Source: Oehlia diaphana
Lineage: Eukaryota > Glomeromycota > Glomeromycetes > Glomerales > Glomeraceae
Reading direction: 5' to 3'
Length of the DNA stretch: 59,210 nt
NCBI GenBank assembly: GCA_003833135.1
Contig: QZLH01000342.1
Span: forward strand, 3,904-63,113
Shown: one piece after another, positions 12,535 through 23,546 of the stretch
Layout: the number at the start of each line of letters is the position of its first letter
Position numbering within the stretch: the stretch's first letter is position 1
Translations under genes and position numbers: made by a program
The notes under the pieces: generated by a model
The model's database searches: none
What the model saw: the letters and a program-made list of their open reading frames with translations, nothing else
What the model was told of the DNA's origin: nothing

Positions 12535-14169
12535 ATGTCTGTAGAATTGTTAACGCATTTTTCACAAAATTTTTCAAGATATTTTGATTCAACCGATGAA
12601 TCAAATGTTGTTATCAGAGTTGGAAAAGATGATAATACTCAAAATTTTAATGCCCATTCTTTAATATTAAAAGCTCAATGTCCCTATTTTAACGCTGGAT
12701 TATCAAGTGAATGGGCAAAGAAAGAAGGTAATAATATTATTTTTGACAAACCAAATATTGAACCCGAAGTTTTTGAAATTGTTCTTAAGTAAGTAATTTT
12801 CCTTCCCTCCCATATCGTTTTTACTTTTATTTTACTTTTTTTATTTCTCTTCACATATTTCTGCCTTCTTAGATATTTGTATACGGGAATAATAACGTCG
12901 ATAGAATCACAATCTCCTTCATTTGTAATTCAATTATTATGTGCAGCAGATGAACTGATTCTTCCAGAAATGATTTCATACGTAGAAGATCAGTTCCTTT
13001 TACATCATTCTTCTTATTTAAATGAAAACTTTTCGGAAATTTTAAACATAGCATTTAAACGTGAGCTATGGAAAAAATTACAAACATATTGCCTGGATCA
13101 AATTTGTCCAAATCCTTCAATCATTTTTGCGTCACCAAATTTTCTCTCATGTAGTGAAGCCATACTTTCCGGATTGCTACAACGAGATGATCTAATAATG
13201 AAGGAAATTGAAATATGGGATATATTATTAAAATGGGGAATAAATCAAGAACCAAGTATAGGAGAATATCATGAAGAGAAAATGATTAATGAAATAGTTG
13301 ATAAATGGAGTGATAAAGACTTTGAAAGTTTAAAAGAAAGATTAAAAAATTGTATTCCGTATATAAGGTTTAGTGATATTTCACCGGAAGATTTTTTTGT
13401 TAGAATAAGACCTTTAAAGAAAATATTTCCAGATGATGTATATGAAGAAGTTTTATGGAAATATGTTAATCCGAAAAATGTCATATTTGTAAATAAACGA
13501 GAGAAAGAAACACAAGAAGAAACTTTAAATTTTAATGCTAGAAATAATGATAAAGAATCATCTTTCCCATATTTAATTAACTACAGAAATTCATTACAAC
13601 CTTCTCGTCCTTCTCCTATAGACTCATCTATAATTAATTTAAAACATGCAGCACTCATTTCAAGTTGGGTTGATAGGTTATCTCATCCCTATAGATTAGC
13701 ATCGATTCCTTATCAATTTAGGTTATTACTCCGTTCAACGCGTGATGGATTTACAGCAGCAGAGTTTCATAAAAAATGTGATAGTTTTGATAAAACTGTG
13801 ACGGTACTTAGAGTTAAAGGAACAAAAGAAATATTTGGTGGATATAATCCTTTAAATTGGAATGGAAGTGGATATAAATCTACGAGTGAAAGTTTTATAT
13901 TTAGTTTTGAAGGTACGACTGGAAGAAACAGTTTCGATTTGAAAAATGGATTTAAATTAAGCCGAGTTAGAAATAATCAAATTGATCACGCTATTTATAG
14001 TTACGCTAATTGTGGACCTCAATGGGGTGGAAATGATTTAAGAGCTTGGGGAAGTTTTAACGCGGATTGTTGTCAATGTGTTCATCTTAGATATGAAGAA
14101 GCTATTAGAAATAATCCTGATCTATTCTCAGCCGAAGAATTTGAAGTTTTTCAACTAGTCAAAAAATGA
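12535..14169 (+). CDS. BTB-BACK-TLDc domain protein (copy 2)
   Basis: Two exons, 12535-12788 and 12873-14169, give 516 residues. Exon 1 has exactly the same length (254 bases) as in copy 1, and the intron splits the same lysine codon (..VLK / YLYTG). BTB core: FNAHSLILKAQCPYF, then WAKKEG and KPNIEPEVFEIVLK. A BACK-like part includes WDILLKWG and CIPYIRF. The TLDc part starts near 334 (LKHAALISSWVD), with FRLLLRSTRDGF, FGGYNPLNW and the ending EEFEVFQLVKK. A hydrophilic insert (KREKETQEET..) sits between BACK and TLDc. A likely Cullin-3 adaptor by family; function not known. Confidence 0.9.
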
Positions 14170-14517
14170 CTTAGATCATTTGTTATTCAGTATTAATTTA
14201 TTTAAATCATAATAAATTAAATAAATTGAAATGTAACACGTAATAATCTGCGTTTCTTGTAGATCACGAAGCGCAGTAATACGTGGAAGAACAAAGTCTC
14301 AACAGCGAAATATTTATTTATTGTTTGTAAAACAAAGTTTACTCCTTTATAAATTTCCCTTTTCAGGTCACGGATTTCGGAGTATGAATGACTGATTACT
14401 TTAATGTAAATTCTGACGTAAATTAACATTAATCTTAACTAGAGAAGTATAAATATTCTTCAAATCTAAAAATATTTTTTTTTTAAGAAAAGGAAATAAT
14501 TTAAATTGAGTTAAAAG
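14170..14517. other. Short intergenic region with an imperfect 49-base hairpin
   Basis: Bases 14237-14285 start with cacgtaataatctgcg and end with cgcagtaatacgtg, forming an interrupted stem (cacgta/tacgtg outside, ctgcg/cgcag inside). The rest is A/T-rich. It may be a remnant of a small inverted-repeat element or a structured end of the upstream transcript. Confidence 0.45.
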
Positions 14518-16135
14518 ATGATTACGGATGATATAAAATTAATTAAAAAATTTTCAGAGAAACTTTTTCATTTTTATGATGAAAGAGAAGAAATAGAAGA
14601 TTATAATGTTAAAATTATTATAGGACAAGATTATAATAAAAAAACGTTTAAAGCGCATTTATATCTTATACGTGCTATGTGTCCATATTTTAATACCGCT
14701 TTTAAAAAAGATTGGTGTAAAAAGGATAATGATGGATTTTTCTTTATCGAAAAACCAAACATCAAACCTGAGGTTTTTGAGGTCATCTTAAGGTGTGTGT
14801 GGCCTAAATCATTATTTATGTTCCCCTTTTTTGCCATTGATAACCTAATTCTTCATATTTCCATATTTCTACAGATATATTTATTCTGGATCAATTTCAT
14901 GTGAAAAAAAATCACCCGAGTTTTTATTCGAAATTATGTTTGCATCTGATGAATTAATTCTTCACGATTTATATTCATTTATTGAGAAATATCTAATAGA
15001 ACATCATTCTACATATTTAAATGAAAATTTTCCGTATATTCTTAGTTTATCATTTGAACATCCATTATGGAAACAATTACAAGAATTTTGTTTAACAAAG
15101 ATTAATAACAATCCTTATTCGATATTTGAATTAAGAAATTTTCAATCGATATCATCAAATTTTTTTAAAGAAATAATTAAAAATGATAAATTAATTATGG
15201 ATGAAATTGATATTTGGAAGAATTTAATTATTTGGTGTAAAGGTCAAGTTATGCAAAGAAATCATATTCCAAACGATCATTATGATATAACAAAATGGCC
15301 AAAAAAATATAAGAAGATTTTTTCAAAAATTATTAAAGAATTTGTACCTTTTATTAGATTTAATAATATTAATTATAAAGACTTTTATGATAAAGTTAAA
15401 CCTTTTAAAGAATTTATTCAACAAGATATTTATGAAAGTTCACTTTGGTACTATGTTAATCCAAGTATCGTCACAAAAAGACTTGATGATAGAAAAATTA
15501 AATTTATTGACTCGAACTTGTTAAAATTGAAACATTTAACATTAATTTGTAGTTGGATTGATAAAAAATCCGAAATTTATAATCATAATAATTTGCCTTA
15601 CACATTTGATTTAAAAATTAGGGGTACTTTAGATGGTTTTACTGCTAATATATTTCAAAAAAAGAGCAGCAAATTAGAAAACACTATTATTATTATGAGA
15701 GTTAAAGGTACTAACGAATTGATTGGTGGATATAATCCTTACATTTATGAACATGATCGATGGAAAGAACCAAATGAGTTTTGGAGAACTGAATATAAAT
15801 CTTTTATATTTTCTTTTCCAGATGAAACAAGTTCTTTGGATTCTAAAAATAATATTTCTTGGTTGAACTGCAATAATTTAAATTTTAGTACAGAATTAAA
15901 AAAATTAGAATCAAGGTCAATATTAAGTAGGATTGATCCTAATCATATTTCTAACGCTTTTTATATTTCAAAAAATACTGGGCCTAGATTTGGTAAATAT
16001 GATTTATTTTTGGAAGATAATTTTAATTTACCATTAAGTTGTAGATGTAGCAAACAATATTATTTAAATGATATTAGAGATGAATTTTATTTTTGTATTG
16101 ATGAATATGAATTATTTAAAATTATCAAAAAATAG
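14518..16135 (+). CDS. BTB-BACK-TLDc domain protein (copy 3, divergent)
   Basis: Two exons, 14518-14792 and 14875-16135, give 511 residues. The intron falls at the same place and phase (..VILR / YIYSG), with AG instead of AA before it. BTB core: FKAHLYLIRAMCPYF, then WCKKDN and KPNIKPEVFEVILR. BACK part: IWKNLIIWC and FVPFIRFNN. TLDc part: LKLKHLTLICSWID, LKIRGTLDGFTANIF, IGGYNPYIY, then TGPRFGKYDLF and the ending DEYELFKIIKK. It is the most lysine-, asparagine- and isoleucine-rich of the four copies and carries an extra insert inside TLDc (about SLDSKNNISW). Function unknown. Confidence 0.88.
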
Positions 16136-16306
16136 ATCAAAAACTTGCAATTTATTTATTTATTTGTTTTTAAAAAGTAATTTTTTTTTATTATTCCGTC
16201 CTATTTTAAGTCTAATAATATAATTAATTTAAATAATAATTTTTTAAAAGTTGGTTATTTATTTTATATATAAGATACTGTATATAATATACTGTATATG
16301 TGTGCA

Positions 16307-18041
16307 TTAATAAACACCTGTATTAAAACATATTATATTAGATTTAATATTTAAAATCATCATAAGGGATATTAATACTTACCCGGGATAATTTTATATT
16401 TAACAATTTCACAATATCTATCCCAGTCCTTCTTATATTTCTTTTTACATTTTTCTTCATCCCTTAATTCTCTGTGAATGAGTAGTACTGCAAAATATAT
16501 CACATAAAAATATGGGAATATATCGTTAAGTCCTAAATAAAATTTTAATCAAATATATTATAATGTGTAATTGTTTTATAATGAATAATATAATAATTAA
16601 GTTTATTTTACCACAAGGTAAACACCAAGCCCATGACATTATCCAATCACCTATTATTAATATGAATAACAATTGATAATAATTTAATCTCTTTAAATAT
16701 TGATACATGTATACATTTGTATTATTAATATACCTAAATAATTGATATGCCTTGCTTTACCCCACCAACTAGAAATAATTAATTTAGATCCGGATTCAGT
16801 AGTCATATATTTAAGATCTAATCATATTAAGAATTTATAATATAAATAAAAACTGTTACTAATATAGAATAAATAATTTTTCTAACCTTTAAGCTTTGGA
16901 TCATCAGGATTATTTCTGAATGCATTCTTCTCATTATTAGCCCCTCTAAAAATAGTATAACCAATAGTTTGAAGAGATACAATAATTGCAATTTCCAACC
17001 AAGAAAGATGATTTGGTTTCATAGCCAAATATCTTGCTTGTAAAGGATAAAGGAATCCTAACCAGGTAATATTGCCAAATGATAACATCCATCCAAATCC
17101 ATCTGTTGTAATATCCATTGTAGTTAAAACCGCTGGCTAAATAACTACTAATTAGTATGCTTATATTTTTTTTAAAAAAAAAATTCATTTTTAACTTACT
17201 TCATTATACACTGAATCAATACAATACCATCCTTGGAATATAATTACCAAAATCATTCCAATCGTAATATACCCAAGATCATGATATTGTTTGGCCGCCA
17301 TCGCAATATTAATAATTGTCCATTCAGTTATTCCAGGTCTTAATTCAACAAAGTATTTTATATCAAAAGATCCTATCCGAGGATTCAATTCCCTTCCAAT
17401 CATAAACTTTATCATACCAAAATACTAAGGTAAGATAAGGATTATTTTCAAGTTAAGTAAAGTTTAACACCTACATCATAGATTATGTTCCCAGAGTTTC
17501 CTCCAAGAGCCAATAATTTTCCTTCTTGAAAAGAAGCCAGATAAACATAAATAGCAACCGAAAAAGAAACAATTATGGAACAAGTCATTAACCCAATAAA
17601 ATGATCATAAATAAATAATAAAGGTTCATGTCCTTTAAATAATATAGTGCATCCAATTATACTAAGTGTTAACATCATGCTACGAAATCCATTTTCTTTA
17701 TATTTTAATTTACTTCCATCACGAAGTTGAGTTCCTTCAACCCATCTTCCAGGTACAAGATACCATGCAAGAACAAGATAACTTAGATATCCTACATAAG
17801 CTATAAAAGATTGTAAATCAAATAAAGAAAGGATATTCTCAGTAGAAAAGAATTGGGCTAGTTGTTGTGGGTTTAATAATTGTTTGACTAAAGCAGGGGA
17901 TGGACATCCTTCAGGTTGACAACCTAAATGTAATAAATATACTAAAGAGGGAAGTACTGTTATCATTAAGAATGCTCCAATTGGACCTAAGAACTCATAT
18001 TCTGTTGTTTTAGGATTATGTAAAGGTTTTTTTGATGTCAT
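16307..18041 (-). CDS. ERG24: Delta(14)-sterol reductase (ERG24)
   Basis: Seven exons: 18041-17475, 17406-17200, 17136-16887, 16817-16734, 16650-16612, 16532-16383 and 16317-16307. They join to 435 residues, the length of yeast Erg24. The enzyme reduces the C14-C15 double bond left by CYP51, using NADPH, in the endoplasmic reticulum. Family motifs: [19 protein letters not shown] across the first junction, [48 protein letters not shown] and [17 protein letters not shown]. The last exon encodes only GVY and the stop. Eight or more hydrophobic segments are visible. The first donor is gtaggt, chosen because the neighbouring site would not give the conserved IYDF join. The gene for the preceding step, ERG11, lies 35 kb away. 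Confidence 0.92.
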
Positions 18042-18590
18042 TTTTTTTTTTTTTTTTTAACTTATGAAAGAAGTAAAAAAAGTGTACAAGGAAAGAATTG
18101 CGCTTATATTTTTTTTAAGGTATTACAATCAGCGGGCCGATCAATCGCGAATGGTGCTACACGTAAATAATTGATCATCACTCGAAGAGACATTATTATA
18201 ACAGCAATATATATAACAATAGAAAATTTTAAGAAGTCATGATTGAAAAAAGAAAACTAAAAATAATATTCGCTTCATGTGCTATTCTTCTATGGCGTTC
18301 CTTTAAGTCGTCTTTAGTCTTTGACGTAATTGCTATAGGGACTTCTCAGTATCAGTTTTTTATTTAAATTGGCCTAACTTGAACGCGTCGAAAAAATTAT
18401 TCGTTGTTTATACCTAACATATGTCAATCTCAACCAGGACGAGATCTAAATTAAGGTAAAAAATACTCAAATACTTTTGTTATATTTTAGTATAATTCGT
18501 GCCGCAAAAAAAAGTTAGATGCAAGTGAAGAAAGCCAAGAAGAATTTTTGAAGTGGTCGAGTAAAAATAAAAATAGAAAAAAATCTATTT
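18042..18590. other. Upstream region of ERG24
   Basis: A T run lies next to the ERG24 start codon. Two GATCA words occur at 18139 and 18173 within gatcaatcgcg and ttgatcatcac. Three GATCA words and a CACGTG also lie upstream of ERG11 (52723-52749). No gene is recognised. Confidence 0.35.
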
Positions 18591-18597
18591 AAATTAA

Positions 18598-19130
18598 ATC
18601 TGAATCTTTAACAATAAAAGGACTAATCAAATTACGTAAAAAAGATTCTTGGCTTTCTTCGGATCAAATTATATGTACCTTACTCTTTTGAACACGAAAT
18701 TTGATCGTATCCATTCTTTTACGTCCTATTTTTATATGAGGTTAGCAGTGGGCGGGTATTCTTCCGTCGATAACTGGATAAAAAAAACAGAAATTTATCA
18801 AAAAGAAATCATTTTTGTTCCAATCAGCATTACTGACGACCATTGGAACTTGGTTGGGAACCATGTAGAATTGTGATCATTGATTCATTTGGGTCAATAA
18901 CGGATGAAGATTGAGAAGAACCTAATCAAAGAATATCATAAAATTCAAAGTTTCGAATGAAACTAATGAAATTGGAAATCTAATTAATATTACTTTGGAT
19001 TTGATGTTTGACAAGGAAGTGGATTGATATTCTTGTGGTGTGTTCATATGTATGTTCGCAAGACTAATAGCAGAAAATATCAGTTGAAATGGACGATATC
19101 AAAAATATTGCTGAATTTGAAGCTGTTAAA
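18598..19130 (+). pseudogene. Decayed Ulp1-type (C48) cysteine protease
   Basis: Pieces of a SUMO-protease-like domain lie in order but in different frames. They are DSWLSSDQII (start of the fold), a middle part ending IIFVPISITDDHW (catalytic His), then IVIIDSFGS (catalytic Asp), then YSCGVFICMFARLI (catalytic Cys in the usual CGVF setting). Frame changes lie between DQII and the middle part and again after DDHW, and stops follow DED and precede YSCG. All three catalytic residues are therefore still visible, but no single frame holds them. Such proteases are common cargo of fungal transposons, so this may be a transposon remnant. Confidence 0.7.
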
Positions 19131-19456
19131 TAATTTAGTAAGTTGTGTATAGAGAGCTATGGAATTATGCAGAATAAGTTGGGCAAATTCTTAGTTTATT
19201 GCGTATAGTAATTTCATAAATCATTTATATATAAAATATAAACTAGTAAAACTACTACTTTTTAAAATATTGAAAATTATCTTACAATCGTCCAATAACA
19301 GATAATATAAAACAAAATATTTTACCGAGATTTAAGTAAATAGTTATACCAGCCACATGCAACGTTAAATAAAGTTTCGGAACCTTGCATCAAATAGAAA
19401 AAGAATTGATTCATCACGTGTGGAAAATTGTCATTAACAGAGCTACCTTTTTTACA
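19131..19456. other. Spacer between the Ulp1 relic and the b5-domain gene
   Basis: A/T-rich sequence with nothing recognisable as coding. It presumably contains the promoter of the downstream gene; no distinct TATA box is singled out. Confidence 0.4.
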
Positions 19457-20373
19457 ATGCCTCCAGTTCAAAGGAAGAAAGATACAAGTAATCTTTCTGA
19501 GAATTATGTTCCTTCAAGAACGTCTAAGGAATATGATAAAAAAAAAAGTAGTAGTTCTGGTGGTTTAATATGCCTAAGCATATTGCAAGTGATTTTAACT
19601 TTCTTAATTATAAATTTTGCCGCTTCCTTCTTTCTAACTGAAACTTGGTTTTGGGGATATGAAGGAAAATATACTAATTGGAGAAATTGGGTTCCGGTTT
19701 GTATAAATAACTTATCGACGCTAAGTGATTTTTAAGTTTAATGATTTTATAAATATAATAATATATATTAGAGGAGAGAAATTATCTTTTCTGAAGCAGA
19801 ATTGGCTAAATATGATGGATCCGATCCTAATTTGCCTATTTATATTGCTATGAAGTAAGATAAAAAGATAAATATTTCAGATTTAATATTTTTCTTTTTT
19901 AAAAAATTGAAATTTCTAATTCTTACAATGTTAAAAGTGGTGAAGTGTTCGACGTTACTGCCGGAAAACATTATTATGGCAAAGTTTGTATAATTTATTA
20001 AAGGAAATTTATCGCAAAAATAAATCAATAACATATATTCTCTACTTTCTTAGGGAGGTGGTTATAATTTTTTCGCAGGAAAAGATGCATCTCGTGCATA
20101 TATTACAGGATGTTTCGAAACTCATTTAACTCATGATTTACGAGGATTAACTCGTCAGCAAATTAAGGTAAACAAATTAAATTCATTAATTGAAGTTAGG
20201 ACAATTTCTCATGAGGATAATTTTCTCTATTATAGGATCTTGAAAATTGGGCAGGTTTTTATCGTGATCATCATACATATTATAAAGTAGGACGTGTAGT
20301 TCATCCCCCTATAGACCCCAAAACACCAATTCCTCCTCCTTGTAATGATGCTTCTGCTCAAAAGTCACAATAA
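19457..20373 (+). CDS. Membrane-anchored cytochrome b5-like (MAPR / neuferricin-type) protein
   Basis: Five exons: 19457-19696, 19772-19854, 19938-19983, 20054-20167 and 20236-20373. They join to 206 residues. A hydrophilic N-terminus is followed by one membrane segment (about 41-62, GLICLSILQVILTFLII). The b5-like steroid/heme-binding domain follows: IIFSEAELAKYDG, GEVFDVTAGKHYYGKGGGY, FFAGKDASRAYITGCF, then LENWAGFYRDHHTYYKVGR. The FAGxDASRA core and the NWxxFY..Y..VGR ending fit the neuferricin/neudesin branch of the MAPR family better than Dap1/PGRMC1. The protein probably sits in the ER or secretory membranes and binds heme; its role in fungi is poorly known. Exons 1 and 3 both use a gtttgt donor. 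The start is the first ATG in frame (MPPVQRKK). Confidence 0.85.
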
Positions 20374-20924
20374 ACATAGTATATTCAATGCGTTTTTTAA
20401 TCTATTAAGTATTTTACTTTTTGTAAATAAACAACTGTGTTTTGATCCATTTCCGTTGTAATACACATGTTTATTCAGCTTTATTGATTTGTAAATATAG
20501 TTTGTAATTTTGTATACGTACCCATTCTACAATGAAATGATTTGTATATGTACCGAGTAACGAGCATTCCCTATTTTCTGATTTCCATTAATCAATCAAA
20601 TATACTTTATATACGGTGTTATCGTTATCGTGCGACATAAGTCACCATAATACAAATATCTTTGTCGTCAAAGATCCAAAAAAAAATTTATATAGTTTAC
20701 GCCTTTAAGTTTTAAAGGAAATGACTATATACATGTCATTATGAGATTTATGAGATTTAAATCGAGAAGCACATGACTGTATTACATATTATTACATTAC
20801 ACGTATGATTATCAAAATGGCTCATCGTATCAAAATGGCTCATCGCGTATTTTTTTTTTCTTTCTCGTGAAATTTGGATAAATTGAATAAATTTCGTCTT
20901 ATTCTTCTTATTCTTTTATTAAAC
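20374..20924. promoter_or_regulatory. Upstream region of phosphoserine aminotransferase with a duplicated AAAATGGC motif
   Basis: The 17-base word atcaaaatggctcatcg occurs at 20811-20827 and 20830-20846, one immediately after the other, about 80-115 bases before the start codon. A third atcaaaatggc lies upstream of BTB-TLDc copy 2. The AAAATGGC core resembles the YY1 binding site. The rest of the spacer shows no gene. Confidence 0.4.
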
Positions 20925-22097
20925 ATGTCTTCAACAAGACCAAAAGTATATAATTTTGGGGCAGGACCATCAGCTTTGCCAGTAAGTGTTTTAGAAAAAG
21001 CGCAAAGAGAATTTTTAAATTATGAAAACACTGGAATGTCAGTCATGGAAATTTCTCATCGTAGTAAAACTTTTGAAAATCTTTTAAATAAAACTAAACA
21101 TGATTTTAAAACTTTATTAAAAGTACCTGATAATTACGAAATTTTATTTATGCAAGGTGGAGGGTGTACCCAATTTTCAGCAGTAATTTATAATTTATTA
21201 GCAGCTAAAAGACAACAAATTCCCGAAGAAGAAGAATTTAATCCTCCATTAGATTATTTTGTTACAGGAAGTTGGTCTGCTAAAGCGGCAGATGAGGCAA
21301 AGAGATTATATAATAATGTTAATATTGTAATTGATGTTAAAAAATCAAAGGGAAGTTTTGGATCTATTCCGCCAAAAGAAGAATGGAAATTAAGCGGCTC
21401 AAAAGCTGCTTTCGTTTATTATTGTGATAACGAAACTATTAATGGAGTTGAATTTCCATTTATTCCCGATATTGATCCAAGTGTCCCTTTAGTATGTGAT
21501 ATGTCTTCAAACATTTTAAGTAGGAAATTTGATGTTAGTAAATTTGGGGTTATATATGCAGGAGCACAAAAAAATATTGGACCCGCTGGAGTAACTGTTG
21601 TTATAGTAAGAAATGATTTATTAACTAAACCAAAATCCATTAATGATAAAGATAATGGAGTTACTGTTATACCCACAATGTTAAGTTACAAAGTATTTGC
21701 CGACAACAATTCATTGTATAATACTCCCCCAATGTTTTCTATTTATGTTTCTGGACTGGTATTTGAATGGTCATTGCAATTAGGTGGTGTAGAAACCATT
21801 GAAGAAATTAATAAGGAAAAATCAAAAAAAATTTATGATTTAATTGACAAATCAAAGATATATCGATCTTTTGTTGATAAACCGGTTAGATCAAGGATGA
21901 ATGCTCCCTTCAGAATCGTTCCAGAAGAGTTGGAAAAAGAATTTCTGGCTGGCGCTGAAGAGTTGAGAATGGTTCAATTGAAAGGCCATCGTAGTGTTGG
22001 TGGAATCAGAATTAGTATGTATAATTCTGTCACTTCGGAAGCAATTGATTTTTTGATCAATTATATGATTGAATTTGAGAAAAAGCATGCTATATAA
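20925..22097 (+). CDS. SER1: Phosphoserine aminotransferase
   Basis: A single exon of 390 residues, the normal size. The enzyme makes phosphoserine from 3-phosphohydroxypyruvate and glutamate in serine synthesis, using pyridoxal phosphate. Seen in sequence: YNFGAGPSALPVSVLEKAQ at the start, MQGGGCTQFSAV, FVTGSWSAKAADEAKR, VCDMSSNILSR, and the cofactor lysine in IYAGAQKNIGPAGVTVV. The end has GHRSVGGIRISMYN. The ATG at 20925 (MSSTRPKVYNFG) is the natural start because the conserved family sequence begins within ten residues of it. It is the only clearly intronless enzyme gene here besides ZIM17. Confidence 0.96.
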   Translation: MSSTRPKVYNFGAGPSALPVSVLEKAQREFLNYENTGMSVMEISHRSKTFENLLNKTKHDFKTLLKVPDNYEILFMQGGGCTQFSAVIYNLLAAKRQQIPEEEEFNPPLDYFVTGSWSAKAADEAKRLYNNVNIVIDVKKSKGSFGSIPPKEEWKLSGSKAAFVYYCDNETINGVEFPFIPDIDPSVPLVCDMSSNILSRKFDVSKFGVIYAGAQKNIGPAGVTVVIVRNDLLTKPKSINDKDNGVTVIPTMLSYKVFADNNSLYNTPPMFSIYVSGLVFEWSLQLGGVETIEEINKEKSKKIYDLIDKSKIYRSFVDKPVRSRMNAPFRIVPEELEKEFLAGAEELRMVQLKGHRSVGGIRISMYNSVTSEAIDFLINYMIEFEKKHAI

Positions 22098-22499
22098 TAT
22101 ATAATCATGCATTCGAATAATTAATTATCACTATTTATTATTCATCATTTTGCAACATATATAGATAAAACTATAAATAAATTGGGTTCTAAATAAATTT
22201 GTCATCAGTTATAAGTCTAATCAACTATATGTATTAGTTTGGATAAGTTTAAATTGAGCATTCACGTTTTTTAACACGACTTCTGGATATCTATAGAATT
22301 TAAATTATCGGTCCTCTTTTTGAGATTTTTTACAACAATAAAGTTCTACTTTCCACTTTTTAAACAAAAATTCTTCTTCCTTTATATCCAACTAGCATCC
22401 CTTTTCTGCTAAACTTTTAATTTTATCACTATCACCATCAATATACATATTAGCAAGGTTATAAATCTCATTCTTATCATTTATAAAAAGGAATAATAC
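22098..22499. other. Convergent 3' region between SER1 and dephospho-CoA kinase
   Basis: 402 bases between two facing stop codons. A/T-rich; no repeat or gene recognised. Confidence 0.5.
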
Positions 22500-23340
22500 T
22501 CATTTTATTTTGCTATTGGCGACAACAGCTAAACCTAAAACAACCATTGTGGGAGGACCAAGCCAAGTTATTAGCCAATTCCACCAAGTTGGATATACTT
22601 TAGCTAAAACAACATTAAGTTGTCTTTCGGTTTCTCCTAAATCACTAGAATTATCGATTACATGATCAGCATATTTAATTTTCTCTCTGAGTGGAATTTG
22701 AGCAGATATACGTTGAATAGCAGCATGTTCTTGAATATTATCTCGTTTAATCAAACGATGTAATTGTAATTGCTCAGAACTTCATCACAAAGAAATAACA
22801 TAAAAATAGAAATTACGTTAATTTAAAAAATATAATACGACAAATAACCCTCAAAATATGTACATACACGTATACAACGACAACAGCACTCATCCACTTA
22901 TATAAACCACTCTCAATCAACAAGGGAGCATCCAATACGACCAATTTTTCGCCAGTGACCCAGTACCAGGCTAATAATTTGAAAATTTTTCTTCTGATGT
23001 AAGGATGTGTACATCTATTTAAAATTTTTCTTTTTTGTTCATCAGAAAAAATAATATCGGCTAATTTTGCTCTATCAAGTGTACCATCTTCATTTAACAC
23101 GTCACGGGAAAAATTTTTTATGATTAAATTATATGCAGGTTTTCCTGGTTCTACTACTTCTCTTGCTAATAAATCACCATCGATTAATGGTAATTTACGA
23201 CGTATAATCATTCGTGATACTACTGTTTTGCCTTTAATTAAACAAATGAAAAGTTAAAATAAATGTATAACAATTTTTGCGACATTGAAAGAAATATAAT
23301 CACCCGAAGCTATTCCTCCGGTTAATCCGATTAATTTCAT
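22500..23340 (-). CDS. CAB5: Dephospho-CoA kinase (CAB5 / CoaE)
   Basis: Three exons, 23340-23304, 23231-22868 and 22779-22500, give 226 residues. The enzyme phosphorylates dephospho-CoA, the last step of coenzyme A synthesis. The P-loop GGIASGKTVV is created across the first splice junction. Further motifs are LPLIDGDLLAREVVEPGKPA, HPYIRRKIF, LDAPLLIESGLYKWM, then SEQLQLHRLIKRDN and ADHVIDNSSDL. A hydrophobic segment near the C-terminus (WWNWLITWLGPPTMVVLGLA) suggests membrane anchoring, as in fungal Cab5. The start is the ATG 206 bases from that of the divergent ZIM17 gene, so the two may share a promoter. Confidence 0.93.
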
Positions 23341-23546
23341 TTGTTAAAAAAGAAATGATGAAAGGAAAATCCTGCTATTGCTATATATACAAAAACGATA
23401 CGTTTGGCATTGCATTTACTATCAAAAATACTTATTGTAGTTGTAAAAGGGAATGACACACAATTTTAAGATTTTCGTATGATCACGTCATATGGAATAA
23501 ACCATATAAAAAATTTTGATCAGCATAAATCCATCTACAAGTAAAG

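Noticed and set aside
12308..12535. Open frame ending at the start of BTB-TLDc copy 2
   Set aside because: Falls in the promoter region, has no family resemblance and would overlap the better-supported start.
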